DNA from: Salticus scenicus
Taxonomy: Eukaryota; Arthropoda; Arachnida; Araneae; Salticidae
Direction of reading: 5' to 3'
Assembly: GCA_963930645.1 (NCBI GenBank)
Contig: OZ005651.1
Location: forward strand, 125,894,231-125,958,230
Length of the DNA stretch: 64,000 nucleotides
Below the pieces are notes generated by a model that saw only the letters and a list, made by a program, of their open reading frames with translations, did no database searches and had not been told where the DNA came from. Position 1 is the first letter of the stretch; each line of letters starts with the position of its first letter. A program made the position numbers and the translations under genes. This document shows, one piece after another, positions 1-12,057 of the stretch.

Positions 1-99
1 GTATTCCAAAGCATTTCGTTCTATGAGAGGTATTTCTACAAACCAAATTTTAATAACTTAGTACTTGTGTGTCTGTGGGCGGGGGGGAATTTTTGTGGC

Positions 100-700
100 A
101 ACTCCGGAACTACTGCTTAGAATTGCATAAAAATTTACGTGTAGATGCACCTTGAGCTATATTAGTGCCTGTCAACTTTTGATGCCAACCGCTCAACAGG
201 TGGCTCTGATATACAGCAATTTCCACAATTTAAGGGGAAGCTACATCTCAGGTTCTATTGTGTATAATCAATCAAAACTTGATATAAGAGAAGGCCATTG
301 TGAGACATTATGCTGATTCAATTTGAATGCTTATGGACTGACAGGTGGCGCTGCTATACAGATATTTCTGCAATTTAAGGGAAAGCTATATCTCAGGAAC
401 TACCGCATAGAATTGCATATAAGTTTATATATTGATGCACTATATTCTAAATGAGTGTCTATAAACTTTTAGTGTCAACCGTTCAACAGGTGGCGCTGCT
501 ATACAGCGATTTCCGCAATTTAAGGGGTGGCTATATCTCAGGTTCTATTACTTATAATCGAACAAAACGTGATATATGTGAAAGCCATTATGAGACATTA
601 TGCTGATTCAATTTGGATGCTTATCGGCCAATAGATGGCTCTGCTATACTGCAAATTTCCTCGATAACGAGAAAGTTATATCTCAACTTCAATGGCATAT
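100..700 (+). repeat. 145-bp tandem repeat with GGTGGCGCTG core
   Basis: Four tandem monomers spaced 145 bp apart, anchored by CAACAGGTGGCTCTG (194), TGACAGGTGGCGCTG (339), CAACAGGTGGCGCTG (484) and CAATAGATGGCTCTG (629). Alternate monomers resemble each other more closely (ACTACCGCATAGAATTGCAT-type versus GGTTCTATT..TATAATC-type), so the array is a dimeric ~290-bp higher-order repeat. It has no coding capacity. The left edge of the window may cut the array. Confidence 0.8.
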
Positions 701-799
701 AACTGTACGAAACTTGATATGTGAGATAACTATTATAAACATGCATGTTTTAAGATGTCATTTATAGACAATAATAGACATCTATTGCTTTATTGTTTC

Positions 800-1190
800 T
801 AGACTTGATCATTATCGGAGATATCAAAAAAAGGGGGGGGGGAGAATAAAAAAATAATTACAGAGTAAGGAATATTAAACTCTCAATTCTAGTTCTAGAA
901 TCTATTAAAGCAAGTTTAAAATGAACATTATCATTTATATTGCAGATGGTTAAAGATTGGAAAATAAAAGACTTCTGCAGAACATTTGAATACCGATCAC
1001 TAATTGGAGATAAAGGGGGGAGGGGGGAGGCATAAAATAATTACATGAGCAAGAAATATTTAACAATTCTTTTCCTTTACATGTTCTAGAATAATATAAA
1101 GCAAGTTTGAAATGAATATTGACATTTATATTGTGGATGGAGAAAGATTGGGAATCGGGTGCTTTCGTAAAACATTTGATCGCCGATAGT
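800..1190 (+). repeat. Tandem dimer (~190 bp) with G-runs
   Basis: Two diverged head-to-tail copies. Each begins near GATCA.TA.GGAGAT followed by a poly-G tract (about 833-842 and 1014-1030). Each then continues with ATAATTACA.GAG.AAG.AATATT and a GCAAGTTT.AAATGAA.ATT stretch, and ends in GGTTAAAGATTGG- or GGAGAAAGATTGG-like sequence. Confidence 0.6.
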
Positions 1191-1194
1191 CTGA

Positions 1195-1300
1195 CGAAAA
1201 TTTTGTAAAATTTCAGAAAATTCGGGAGATATTAATGTTTTTTCGGGAGTTTGCCTCAAAATTCGGGAGTCTCCCGGATTTTTCGGGAGAGTTGGCAGCT
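1195..1300 (+). repeat. TTCGGGAG motif cluster
   Basis: At least four copies of TTCGGGAG in about 80 bp, including the short palindrome CGGGAGTCTCCCG. It looks like the end of a degenerate repeat element. Function unknown. Confidence 0.45.
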
Positions 1301-1303
1301 ATG

Positions 1304-1340
<37 letters not shown>
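1304..1340. repeat. (TA)n(CA)n microsatellite
   Basis: Simple TA repeat running into CA repeat. Confidence 0.9.
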
Positions 1341-1416
1341 TTTACTTAATCCTAATTTGTTAATTTTATAAAGGTCGGTTTTGTATTTTATATTTCCTGC
1401 AATTATACAGTTTGAC
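1338..1416 (+). repeat. Direct repeat, left copy (~79 bp)
   Basis: Nearly identical to 3352-3431; both begin ACATTTACTTAATCC and end TGCAATTA.A..AGTTTG. The pair flanks the Helentron-like copy at 1674-2809. Weaker similarity continues about 15 bp further (CATGGAAGAT versus CATGAAAGAT). Confidence 0.75.
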
Positions 1417-1673
1417 ATGGAAGATGGTTTTGGTTTTTTCTAATATTTGCATATATATAGATATATAAATTTAATTTCAATAATTTTATATATATATATA
1501 TATACACACATACACATAAATGCATAAATTCATTTTGGTTCTTCAGGATTGCGGTGGCTTTTAACCATCTGTCTTTTTACATCCTACAACTTTGTTACCA
1601 TACATATGAACAATAATCCGAAAATCTCGTCAATTCAATGATTTCAAATTTTCGACTTCCTAACTTTTTTTTT

Positions 1674-2809
1674 AGTTCCCCATCATACTATAGGTATGGG
1701 GAACTTAGGTAATCGTGAAAATTTTCGACCTCGGTTTTTTGACTTTTTTACACGTTTTCATGTGTGAGGAATCCGAAAATGACAAAATTTGTATGGTGTC
1801 TGTCTGTAGGGTATCTGTTAGTCTGTTAGTCCGTTAGTTTGTTAGTCTGTGTACACGATATCTCAAGAACAAATTGTCGCAGAGAGGTCAGATCAGTTTT
1901 AAAATATTACTTTCGACACTGGCAAGAACCCTATTCATTTGCAACATTCGAATTAAAAAACTTCGTAAGTTATGAGAAATTTACGATTTTCTTAACATGG
2001 GAGAATAGGACAAAAATTCACTTAAACGTGCATTAAATGGAAACTTTTTACTGTAAAAATGTCAGACCAGTTTTAAAATATCCGTTTTGATGCTGGAATG
2101 AACATCAGTAACTATAAATAGGCTACTTTGAAAATTTCGCAAGTTATTGGAAATTTACGAATTTCTTAACATGGCAGTATAGGGCAAAATTTCACATAAA
2201 CGTCAATTTTGAGCGATATTTTCATCGTAAAGATGTTAAACCACTTTCGAAATATTATTTAGGTTACTAACATGAATATCATAGACTATGATTTTTCCAA
2301 TTTAAAAACTTCGTAAGTTATTTGGAATTTACGATTTACTTAACATGTCAGAATAAGGCAAAATTGAGCATACACATCCATTTTGAGGATCATAAATACA
2401 TTAGACAACTTCAAAATTACATTTATGATATTTTTTTGAACATGATTGAATACAAATATTCTAATAGGAAAATTTCGTAAATTATTCGTAATTTACGATT
2501 TTATCAAAATAGCGAAATTGTGAATTTTTCATATAAATATGAATTTTGAGGATTATTGCATTGGAAATAGTAGCATGAAAACTAAACAACGGAATTGACC
2601 CTGATAAAATAAATTAATAGATTAGAATAAGATAAATATATCGAAGTGAACGGTGGATAGCCTATTAGGCGGGGATTTCATTCTGTCACTGTATCAAGCT
2701 TTGTTCAAATTCATTTTTTTTAACATGATTATAATATGTCTCGCACTAGAAATTTATGAGACCTGAAATATGGTGGGGAACTGAGCAGAGTCCACCTATG
2801 CCAACTAGT
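1674..2809 (+). mobile_element. Helentron-like non-autonomous element, family 1, copy A
   Basis: Begins AGTTCCCCATCATACTATAG, itself a hairpin (GTTCCCCA..TGGGGAAC). It ends with an inverted GTGGGGAACT followed by GAGCAGAGTCCACC and CCAACTA. Between them are four degenerate ~173-bp monomers, each with TTACGAT/ATTT..TTAACATG.CA.AAT and (G/A)GTCAGACCAGTTTTAAAATA-like segments. A TCTG/TCTGT-rich stretch near 1797-1850 resembles the microsatellite of family 2. There is no transposase ORF; short ORFs inside are incidental. The asymmetric inverted termini and T-rich flanks suggest a Helentron/DINE-1-type element, but the class is inferred. Confidence 0.7.
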
Positions 2810-2812
2810 TTT

Positions 2813-3351
2813 TTTTTTTACTTTTAGCGAAAAAAAAAAAAAAAAAAATTATTACTATTCCTGGTGTATATACACCAATAAAAAACAGATTACTAAGCAT
2901 TTGTTGTATCAAACAATAGAAAATAAAAGATTTGGAAATTCTGTTTTTTTATCAATTTCAAATTTCTTAGAAAAATATTATAGAGGTTTTTTTTTTTTTT
3001 TTTAATTTATTTATTCTTTTCCAAGGAAATTTGTCATATTTGTTATTTTGAATTATGATGTACGATTCCATTAATATATACATATTATGTGACTAAAAAG
3101 GAAGACTATCAGATATAGAAAGTTAATTGCAATTTTGTTCTTATCATTGATTGGTTTGTTTTTACAACTAGTTTGTAAACGTTGACCTCTGAGTTTCATC
3201 ATATATTTGCTCCCCTCCCCCCCCCCCTTTTTTTTTAATTACATGGCGATGGCGAACTCTTACTATATTCATGGTGAGTAAAAGGAAATTGTTCGATCGC
3301 TAATCAAGCTTAGTTGCAGATTGAATTGTCCTACTCATCGCTTTGCATCGG
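2813..3351. other. No gene; AT-rich with homopolymers
   Basis: Holds A-runs (about 2830-2848), a T-run (about 2986-3003) and a C-run (about 3210-3229). No coding or RNA signal seen. Confidence 0.6.
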
Positions 3352-3431
3352 TACATTTACTTAATCCTAATTTGTTAATTTTATAAAGGTCGATTTTGTA
3401 TTTTATATTTCCTGCAATTACATAGTTTGTC
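3352..3431 (+). repeat. Direct repeat, right copy (~79 bp)
   Basis: Partner of 1338-1416, about 97% identical by eye, in the same orientation. Confidence 0.75.
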
Positions 3432-3479
3432 ATGAAAGATTATGTAAAATATTTGTTTATTTTGTCATATTATGAAATT

Positions 3480-4020
3480 CTAACATTTCAAACATTGTTT
3501 TTAAAAATTTCATATTTATAGTAATAATGCCAATTTTAATATCATAAACGATATTTTAAAACCGATACGACATCTTTACGATTAAAATAATCCTCATAAT
3601 GGATATTTACACGAAATTTTGCTGTATCCTCTCACGGCAAAAAAAAAAAAAAAAAAAAAAAAATCGCAAATTCTGAATAACTAAATAAATTTTCAAATTA
3701 GATTTCACAGCTAATGACTTCCATACAAGTATTATATGTCATATTCTGAAACCAGTCTCATAATGAATGTCTATGCAAAATTTTGCCTTATTCTACACAT
3801 TAATGTAAATTTCGAATAACTTATAAAGTTTTCATGTTAGAATGTTGAAAATCAATAGGATTGTTGCCAGTATCATAAGGGATATTTTAAGACTAGCCCG
3901 GCTTCTTTATGATTATTTGTTTGTGAGATAAAGACTACACAAATTAACATATTAACAAAGATGCTGACTAAATAACTAAATTAATAACCTGCAGAGAAAT
4001 GCCATGAAAATTTTGTTATC
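3480..4020 (-). mobile_element. Diverged inverted copy of the family-1 internal monomers
   Basis: Read on the minus strand it shows the same order as family 1: AACAAAT, then AGT(C)TTAAAATATC, then CAACATTCTAA, then ATTCGAAATTTAC, then AGAATAAGGCAAAATTTTGC, at ~165-170-bp spacing. A long A-run (3640-3662) interrupts one monomer. The termini are not recognisable, so this is an old, truncated relative. Confidence 0.55.
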
Positions 4021-4950
4021 TAATATCTCTCTGCACAAAATGTTTTTCTTAAAAAATAATTAATTAAATAATAATAATAATAAAATTGAAATTTTTGTAC
4101 GAATTCCCAAGTTTTCTATTACAATATGATGAGGAATTAAAAAGTATTTTTAAAATACTGTACTTTTACAATGAAAGGGAGATGTGTAAAAAAAAAAAAA
4201 AAAAAAAGAAAGAAAGAAAGAAAAGAAAAGAAGAAGAAAAATCTATCAAAAGGTGGCCTTTTACATTTTTTGTCAAATTTTAAAATACTACAGTTGAAAG
4301 TTCTGCCTCCATCAAATCCAAATTAAAATAAATTGACCATGCGTACTTAATAAATTATAAAAATAGTAATAATTAAAGTCGCTGCAATAGTCAAGAAAAA
4401 CAACGTAATAAGCTCAGTTGATATTTTCTACTGAAACTAAAACTCCAAACATAATTGCTCTTTTTACCGGAACTGAAGCAGACGGCTTAGGGTTACTGTA
4501 ACATTAAAAATATCTGTTATTTTGCTGCAGTATGCTATGAAAAAAATCAGTTTAGAAAATAATAAAAGCATTTTCTGAAGGATATTTCGGTATCATATTG
4601 CTCTACACATATCCCTTGTACAGCTATTTATAAGAAAATGACATAAAATTATGAGAAAAAATTTAAAAAAAGACAAAAATAAAGTCTTTTCAATAAGTAG
4701 CAGAAACAATTCGTAATAGTAGCGCCATCTAATTATAGCTAAAAGAAACAACATGAAATTTTTCGAAAAACTGCAATTTTTTGAAAAATTAAAATTTAAA
4801 AAAGATTGAGAACACATCTCGTTTTAAAAATTATATCGTCTGAAAGCTAAATGTTATATCTAACGCCGAAAAAAAAATTTCAAACAAATTAATTGCATTA
4901 ACAATGCACGGGATTGATTTTAGAATTTTAGAATTAGCAATTTAGAAAAG
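4021..4950. other. No gene; AT-rich
   Basis: Contains an (AAT)n patch near 4066-4083 and a purine-only A/G tract near 4188-4240. Short ORFs here are low-complexity; nothing else recognised. Confidence 0.55.
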
Positions 4951-4954
4951 CCAT

Positions 4955-5440
4955 AACTGACGATCCCCCTTAAATACTTTTAGCCAATTTTTTAGGGTCC
5001 CTGCTGTCTTCGGCAGCGTTACCAGTACAAATCTTGCAATCGATTTTTAACTAACTTCCCGACTAGCTAGATATTTAAAACTTCTGGAAAAACTCAGAAC
5101 ACGGTGACAATGCATTTTTTAAATATTTTTAGCCAATTGTTTCAGGTGACTGCTGCCTTCGACAGTGTTTATATGGTTCAACAGAAAATTTATTTAACTA
5201 ACTTCCCGACTAGCTAGACATTTGAAACTTTCAGAATAGTTCAGAATACGGTGAAACTGCATTTTTAAAAATACTTTTCGCCAATTGTTTCGGGTCCTTG
5301 CTGCCTTCGTCAGCGTTGCCAGTACACATCTTGTATCGGTTTTTAACTAACTTTCAGAAAATCTCAGAACACGGTGATAATTCATTTTTAAAAATATTTT
5401 TAGCCAACTGTTTCGGGTCCATTGACAATGTTTTTTAACA
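4955..5440 (-). repeat. 148-bp satellite-like monomers, inverted array
   Basis: Three to four monomers of the family also found at 41366-42376, in opposite orientation. Diagnostic words: CTGCTG(T/C)CTTCGGCAGCG, ACTTCCCGACTAGCTAGA, CTCAGAACACGGTGA, AGCCAATTGTTTC.GG. Spacing is about 145-150 bp. Confidence 0.8.
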
Positions 5441-5493
5441 TTATGTATATTTCTAAAAGTGTATAAGGAAGTCATGTGATGCCCACATCAGAT

Positions 5494-5890
5494 TTTTTCA
5501 GTGAAGATTGGTTTAAGATAACATTTAGGGGGTCGGTAACAAACTGAGCAAAATCAATAATGTTTGTGATCACCCTGTATCATTAAATTAACCAAATGAT
5601 CTGTAATTTTAGGATATGTTAATACAGACACAGTTTAATTTGTGGATGAATTCGTGTGACGATAGTATATTAAATAACGGAGATATAAGCATTTATTTTA
5701 AAACTCGAAAAAAAATCAGCATGTTTTTTTATCTATAATATACACAGAGTTTTTAACGAAAATTATTCTCACTTTCAGATAAGTTGGAAAAACACTTTTA
5801 AAACAATATACTGCAACCAAAATACAAATATCTCATGAAATATGAACATTTTTATGAAAAGCATTCTCACTGCGCATGTGCGAAAGATTA

Positions 5891-5940
<50 letters not shown>

Positions 5941-7050
5941 TGCGAGGATTGAAAGCTAGATGTATTGGCCCAATTTCGTCAAAAGTGCATTTGAATAGAG
6001 TAAAAATTAAACAAATAATACGAAAAATAAACTTGCTAAATTTTAGATATTTTTGAAGAGTTGAAATTTCTTAAGGGGTTTTTCACATGCCGCGTAATTA
6101 GTTTAAAGATCTAATTATTTTAACCACTTAGCAAAAATACTTTTTTGGAAAAAATCCCTTATAATCTCACATATGTTTGTAAATAAACAAAAATATGTTA
6201 GAGTTACAAGTTTTGTAAAGGGTTTTTTACAAAAAAGTTCATTTGGATCGTGGCTAAAATAATTGGATCTTTAAATTAATTACGCAAGCATGTGAAACCC
6301 CCTTAAGAAATTTCACCTCTTGGAAAATATCTGGAATCTAACTCATTCTTTTTCGGATGATTTCCTTAATTTTACTCTATTCAAATGCACTTTTGACAAA
6401 CGTTGCCTAATATATCCAACTTTCAACCTATACAGTCAAACCTCGTTAACGTGAACACTGTTGACATGAATTACTTTTAACATCCACTGTTTCCAGAATC
6501 CCCGTCAAAATGAAGTTTAGTTTAGTTACTGATTTAGAAGATTAGTTACTGATAGCATCAACTACTGATAACATGAACAAATTTTTTATCCCCCTTGAGA
6601 TCCATGTTATCGAGGTTCGACTGTATATGAAAAAATATTTTATCTTTCACACATGCGCAGTGAAAACGTTTTTCATAAAAATGCTCATATTTCAAGAGAT
6701 ATTTAAGGTATTTGTATTACGATTGCAATATATTGTTTTAAAAATGTTTTTCCAACTTATCTGAAATTGGGAATAATTTTCGTTAAAAACTCTGTATATT
6801 ATAAATAAAAAACTTTTTTTTTTTTTTTTTTTTTTTTGAGTTTTAAAATAAATTCTCATATCTCCGTTATTTACTATACTATCGTCACACAAATTCATCC
6901 AGAAATTGAACTTGTTCTATATTGATATTGCCTAAAGTTACAGTGCATTCCGTTCACTTAACGATACAGGTTGATCACAAACATTATTGATTTTCTCAAT
7001 TTGTTACCTGTCCCCTAAATTTTATCTTAAACCAATCTTCACTGAAAAAC
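5494..7050. mobile_element. Large palindromic (foldback) element
   Basis: The two halves are inverted copies, centred near 6188. The left arm starts TTTTTCAGTGAAGATTGGTT and the right arm ends AACCAATCTTCACTGAAAAA. Matched landmarks: AACGGAGATAT/ATATCTCCGTT, AGTTTTTAACGAAAAT, ACTGCGCATGTG, GTGCATTTGAATAGAGTAAA, AAATTTCTTAAGGGG. Each arm is ~690 bp once the nested MITE in the right arm is removed. A (TA)n(TG)n microsatellite (5891-5940) sits in the left arm about where the right arm carries the MITE. No ORF of note. A diverged fragment of the same family lies at 52920-53800. Confidence 0.8.
6433..6623. mobile_element. Tigger/pogo-like MITE nested in the palindrome
   Basis: Ends are CAGTCAAACCTCGTTAACGT and the inverse of CAGTCGAACCTCGATAACAT, flanked by TA on both sides. 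Length 191 bp, non-coding. The CAGTC.AACCTCG.TAAC terminus is typical of pogo/Tigger-type elements. It interrupts only the right arm, so it is younger than the palindrome. Confidence 0.75.
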
Positions 7051-7341
7051 ATACAGAAGATCTAATTCTTTAAATACCCAGTGTTTGAAAACATTTTATC
7101 GAGAGAAGAATTTTTAAATTGAAAAAAAAAAAAAAATATCGTTTGTAAATCTTGCTAAACATTAGATCAGGAGAGTATTTGCATGCTGACTAGGACTGCG
7201 TAATGCATTAGATATAAGAAAATATATTTTGAAGTCGCTTTACAAATCGCAGTTTTTCAGTTGTGTTCCTCGTATGTAAACGCGGTATTTTTACCTAATG
7301 CTCCTAATTTTAAAAGGTTAGTCAAGTTGTTTGAGCACCAA

Positions 7342-7448
7342 CCCTAACAGCACATATATCCATAGCACTTCCTTAGGATGTCCTTTGGATGTCTTTTTAT
7401 CCACTGGATATCCTAAGGATGTCATTTGGCGAAAGTGTGCTGTTAGGG
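7342..7448. mobile_element. 107-bp MITE
   Basis: Perfect 13-bp terminal inverted repeat CCCTAACAGCACA / TGTGCTGTTAGGG, with an inner inverted repeat (CCTTAGGAT / ATCCTAAGG). No coding capacity. Superfamily not determined. Confidence 0.75.
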
Positions 7449-7826
7449 AAATAAGTAATCAGAGTATTTCGGGTTCGATATTAGAGTCCGCCAAACACCG
7501 CCGTGTATATTCACGGTGGCTGTTATGTGCTCCATGTACCGCAAAATAATATATCTGACTGTTGGAGAAGCCTGGGAGAAATCCTCTACGCATAGAATCA
7601 AAATAATGATAGACTGTAACCAGGACAAATTTTTAGGGGTAAATTTCAAACCGTTTCCAATATTGCGTAGCTCTAGTGCGACTTTAAAGGCATTGAACCT
7701 GAATATCAACCTAATTTTTTAATATTTTTGAGCTCAACCTTTTATAATAAACATGCAAAATTTCTTGCCATCTAAATAGATATATTAGTATATTGACTAG
7801 TTTCTTTTTTCTGGTTTTCCTTAAAG

Positions 7827-7862
<36 letters not shown>

Positions 7863-8540
7863 TTATGGAAAATGAAGGGACCTCTTCTAAAGTCAGATTA
7901 ACTATATTATGCTAAACAGTCCCTTTCATATCTGAATTATGAGCTTCACTTAAATATACCAATTATGAATTTTTATGTTGTTAATAAAATGTTTGAACGC
8001 ACAGTTATTATCTTAATGTATCTTAATATTAAAAATAGAATCAAAACTGTGATATCTCCGGACCATCCCTAATGATAAATCACGAATCGTTGCCATTTGT
8101 CCAATAAGTAGCTAAAGTGATGCGTTAAATCTACTCCATTCTACACAATCAAATACTAAAATTAAAAATGCCTTTTTTTTTTTCTTTTAAAGTAAACGAT
8201 GCTTTTAAAAAACAATACAGCGAAAATGTTTTATCAAAAAGACATTATATTTATAGATGCATTTCAAATTTTCTCTTTATAAAAAATTCTTTTCTTAGAA
8301 AAAATAATACAGTTTTAGATCAGACCGAAAATTTTGATTGCTTGTGCTTATCATGTTTCATTTTCCGAGAAAAAAAAATAGACCCTAAAACAGTATGTTT
8401 AATAACCTTTTGTGTTAAAACTAAATTTATACAGATTGGCAAGTCACAAAAACAAGTAAATAAATAAAATAAAATAAAATAAACATAAGAAAAAAATCTT
8501 AAAACTCTCAATATTTTATTTATCTTATCGTGCAAACAAA
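7449..8540. other. No gene recognised; AT-rich
   Basis: Contains a (TA)n tract at about 7829-7859 and AAAAT repeats near 8461-8482. The open frames here (up to 99 codons) are AT-driven and match no family I know. Confidence 0.5.
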
Positions 8541-9250
8541 AAATAAATGATTATAAGATAAAAAGATTTTTTTATATACCATGCTATTAAATCTTTTGTT
8601 GAATCCTACAAACTTGACAATTCTATATATTATAAACACTTTGTAGAAATGATATGATAGTGACAATAAAATACGCGAGGATAACAAATAATATGTAAGC
8701 AATATTTAAGCAAGCGGACTCAGTTCAGTAAACTAATAATAATAATAATAATAATAATAAAAGGTTGGTTTTAAAAATAAAATGTTAATCCTTTTAGAAC
8801 AACATACATTAGCATCATGAACTACATTAGCACTTTATCAATGTGCAGAAAATTTTTAAAGTTATAATGATGTCAATTTTTTTGAGATGCCTTATTTAAC
8901 TTTTTATATTTTTTTAATGTTCACGTTTAATTAAATGTATTTATTTTTATGTCGAAAGAAAATGAACTCGTACTTTTTTTTGGCAACGATTAAATTATAG
9001 CTAATATTTAAATGGCTAATTTTAAAGCTATTAGGAGGTTGTTATTTTCATATTTTAATCAATTAAAAGAAAACTAATCAAATATTCAAAAATTGGGCGT
9101 CGAGGTATTGCGTTGTCATTGTGTTCTGAGCTATTCTAAACGTTTCAAAAGTCTAGCTAGTCGGGAAGTTTTCTAAAAAAAGATTGTAAGATTTGTAGTA
9201 AACAAACAAACAAGACAGCGAGTTAATAAAAACATGGTAAAATAATTTTC
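8541..9250 (+). mobile_element. Single-monomer copy of the 41.3-kb element family
   Basis: The left end (ATAAAAAGATTTTTTTATA then CCATG) matches 41318-41342. The right end (GTTAATAAAAACATGGTAAA) matches 42465-42484. One 148-bp-type monomer (TTCTGAGCTATTCTAAACGT, CTAGCTAGTCGGGAAGTT) lies near 9110-9190, against seven monomers in the copy at 41.3 kb. Confidence 0.6.
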
Positions 9251-10011
9251 CTAGCACACATTCCCACGCGTGCACACACACACGGATATATAAAAAAATT
9301 ATTTATGTACATATATATAATGTAACAAAATGTAGAATATAAGAGAAACATGTTATCAAGGCCACATTCATCCGTAAAATTTATATAAATATAACCATAA
9401 ATAGTTAGAATATATATGAATTAAACCACAATACTCAAGCTTTAATGAGAAGTAATAATCTCTCAAACCAATAATGAAATATATTAGAACTATTATCAAC
9501 AAGATTAAAGAATATTCACCAAACTGAAATTATCTTTATTGGAGGACGCAGCGTGAGAAAAAAAAAAAAAAAAAAAAAACTTTTCCAAAGAATATATTGA
9601 ATATTTCTTTTATGCATTAGGAGCCATAACAAGTCTTGCGGAAAATACATAACTATCGCTGAATATTCTTGGCATATGTTCCGCTGAAAAAATTAATCTA
9701 GATGATATAGTGGAAGGAATATCTTTGAATAGCACTTAAAAAATGATGGAGAATGCATGTAAGAAATCATGTATTAAAATGTTATTGATTCCAAAGTATT
9801 TCTTCCAAAATTTTGCGTATAGATTCTAAGTTATTATCAGTATCTAATTCTAATTCACCGAACTTTTTAAAAAAATATATTTATGTATAAAAATATTTAG
9901 CAATGAAATCCACTTAAACATTCTTTTGTTTGATATCTTTATGAAATAATTACATTGTTATGAAAAACTCACTTGTAAAAAATGAACACTTGAAAGAGAA
10001 AGTTTTACATA
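9251..10011. other. No gene; AT-rich
   Basis: CACACA near 9273-9281 and an A-run near 9559-9579; otherwise nothing recognised. Confidence 0.5.
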
Positions 10012-10013
10012 TA

Positions 10014-11579
10014 CACTCCTTCTCATATTTATAAGGACACTTTCTGTTTTGAAATAACTAATGTAAAAATAATAGGGAACAAGATTATACTAAGTGCACT
10101 TAATATATCTATTCTAAAAACCAAAACTGCTATAATTTTTTTAACATGAAACAAAATTAATAAAAAATAGTGCAAAATATTTTTTCTCCACGTTTTTAGA
10201 TCTTCATAATTATAGGGACAATCAAGATTTTTTCGTTTTATTTAACTTACTAGCGGATAAATTACAGATGACAAACGAATTTGTTAACTACTAGGCTAGA
10301 TTAATTCATATATAAGCCTTCAGTTTTTCTTCGACGGACATTACTGATAATTCCTCTAAAAATAACGTTCATGTAGTGAAGTATGATAAATGTGTTTTTT
10401 AAGTGGAAGGATAATTTCAATCCGCCGAATTTCTAATGAAATTCGAAGGTCTAAAATTGCTGAAGGAAATGGGATCAAACGTTGAACTGCTGGTTCGATA
10501 GGAGAGAGATCTGATGTAAAATTAGAGTTGTTTTACAGAGATGGAAGACTCATAATTCCTCTTACTGCTCTACTCATAATGACTGCTGCTGAATTTCATC
10601 GTAATTTTTAACGAAAGGTTGGGGTCCACATTTATGCATGTTTAAAATAATTAATAATATGTTAAAATGAATAAAAAACGTGTAATAATCAATAAGCATT
10701 TAATGGAGGAAAGAACGTCTGTGTTAAAATTGAATAAAGACAATATTAAATGGTAAAATGTTGCATTTTCAGATGAAAAACATTTTATTATTGATTAACC
10801 AAATGATATTAACAGTTACTGGCACGATCTGAAGATAGCGAAAGACAGAGCAGATTTTTTTAAGGCAGATATGAGTCGGGCATTTTAAAGATGGATCTAT
10901 GTTGCTCTGGGGAGCTGTTTCTACTCGAATCAGAATGAATTTAGTAATTTTTTTTATTATTATGAACATCAAGAAAATATCCGCAAATTTTAAAAATTGG
11001 AATTCTCAGATTTTTGTTAGATTTTGGTGGGTAATAATATTTTTTTTCAACAAGACTTACATTTTTGCTCTACTTCTAGAGCAATAGGCACTAGTTTGAA
11101 GAAAGAAACTTCTGTATTATTGCTTTTCCCGTGGACTGAAAGTTGAAAAACCTTAACTTACCATATTAGAAAAGTGCATGCAAGTGGAAAGCAATTTTAA
11201 ATAGTTTAAATGTATTCAGAATATCATCTCCGTATGAAATGGTATTGAAACTAAATATTAAAAAAGAATACATACATATATATACCAGAGAAAGTCTGAC
11301 TGTTTCACCCTAAAAAGAGACCTCTTAAAATATTAATTTAAAGAAAAACTGAAAAAAAAAAAAAACTAAGATTCGAGCTGTCCTTATAATTGTGAACACC
11401 TGAAAGATCATCTTTTTGACCGTATTTAAAGTTTTTTAAGATAGAAAAACAATAAAACTTTTTAAATGTAGTCTACTAATGAAATTCAAATTAATAAAAA
11501 ATATATTTGTTTAAATAATAGTGTTCAGTGTTTAGTTAATATAGAAAAACGGGTGTCCTTATAATTATGCGAACCAATG
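10014..11579 (+). mobile_element. Tc1-like element relic with IR/DR ends
   Basis: Imperfect ends (TACACTCCTTCTCATATTTA... and inverse TACATTGGTTCGCATAATTA..., 24 of 29 matching) meet TA on both sides. Each end has an inner copy of the distal part: TTCATAATTATAGGGACA (10203) and TGTCCTTATAATTGTGAAC (11379). That is a double inverted/direct repeat layout, as in Sleeping Beauty-type Tc1 elements. It encloses a badly degraded transposase. Length 1,566 bp. Confidence 0.8.
10382..11220 (+). pseudogene. Decayed Tc1-like transposase
   Basis: Piecemeal translation on the plus strand gives recognisable transposase segments. FSDEK with the first catalytic Asp is near 10767. It is followed by PNDINSYWHDL, then a G-S-M-L-L-W-G-A-V segment near 10890-10920 typical of the Tc1 core. 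Several in-frame stops and frame changes separate them, and no open frame exceeds ~60 codons, so the gene is dead. The FSDEK..NSYWHDL order matches the relic at 36530-37522, so the two belong to related lineages. An N-terminal helix-turn-helix part is suggested around 10400-10520 (RRISNEIRRSKIAEG-like). The C-terminal acidic residue could not be placed. Confidence 0.7.
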
Positions 11580-11936
11580 TATATGAAAAGGGTGTTTCAT
11601 AAGTCTGGATTAAAATATCTCGAAAGTAAAGCAAATTCGCTGAAAACATTGATTTCATAATTTTCGTGTATTTAAATAAGCTATTTAATGAGGTATTACA
11701 AATGGGCCCCTGGAAACCCCATCTGACACAAACTCAAATAAAACCATACTTTTTCTTCACATAATTATGTTAAGCGGAGGAACTCTGTTTAAATCACGAA
11801 TTGTTTTTTACTTTCTCTTACCTATAAGGTAGAGAAAGTATTGTTTTTGGGTCAAATTTTCGAATGCGAGATTTTGTTATATTTACACGTTTTGAGGTCC
11901 CCTGAATACGAAAATCATATTTTTAGCAAATGGTCT

Positions 11937-11998
11937 GTGTGTATGTCTGTGTGTGTGTGTGTCTGTGTGTCTGTGTGTGTGTCTGTGTGTCTGTGTGT

Positions 11999-12037
<39 letters not shown>

Positions 12038-12057
12038 TGTGTGTGTGTGTGTCTGTT
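11937..12057. repeat. (TG)n/TC-interrupted microsatellite
   Basis: About 120 bp of TG with interspersed TC, internal to the family-2 element. Cys/Val- or Thr/His-rich ORFs across it are artefacts. Confidence 0.95.

Noticed and set aside
1338..3431. LTR retrotransposon bounded by the 79-bp direct repeats
   Set aside because: No TG..CA ends, primer-binding site, polypurine tract or gag/pol similarity between them.
8168..8467. 99-codon ORF as a gene
   Set aside because: Composition is what AT-rich DNA gives by chance; no recognisable domain.
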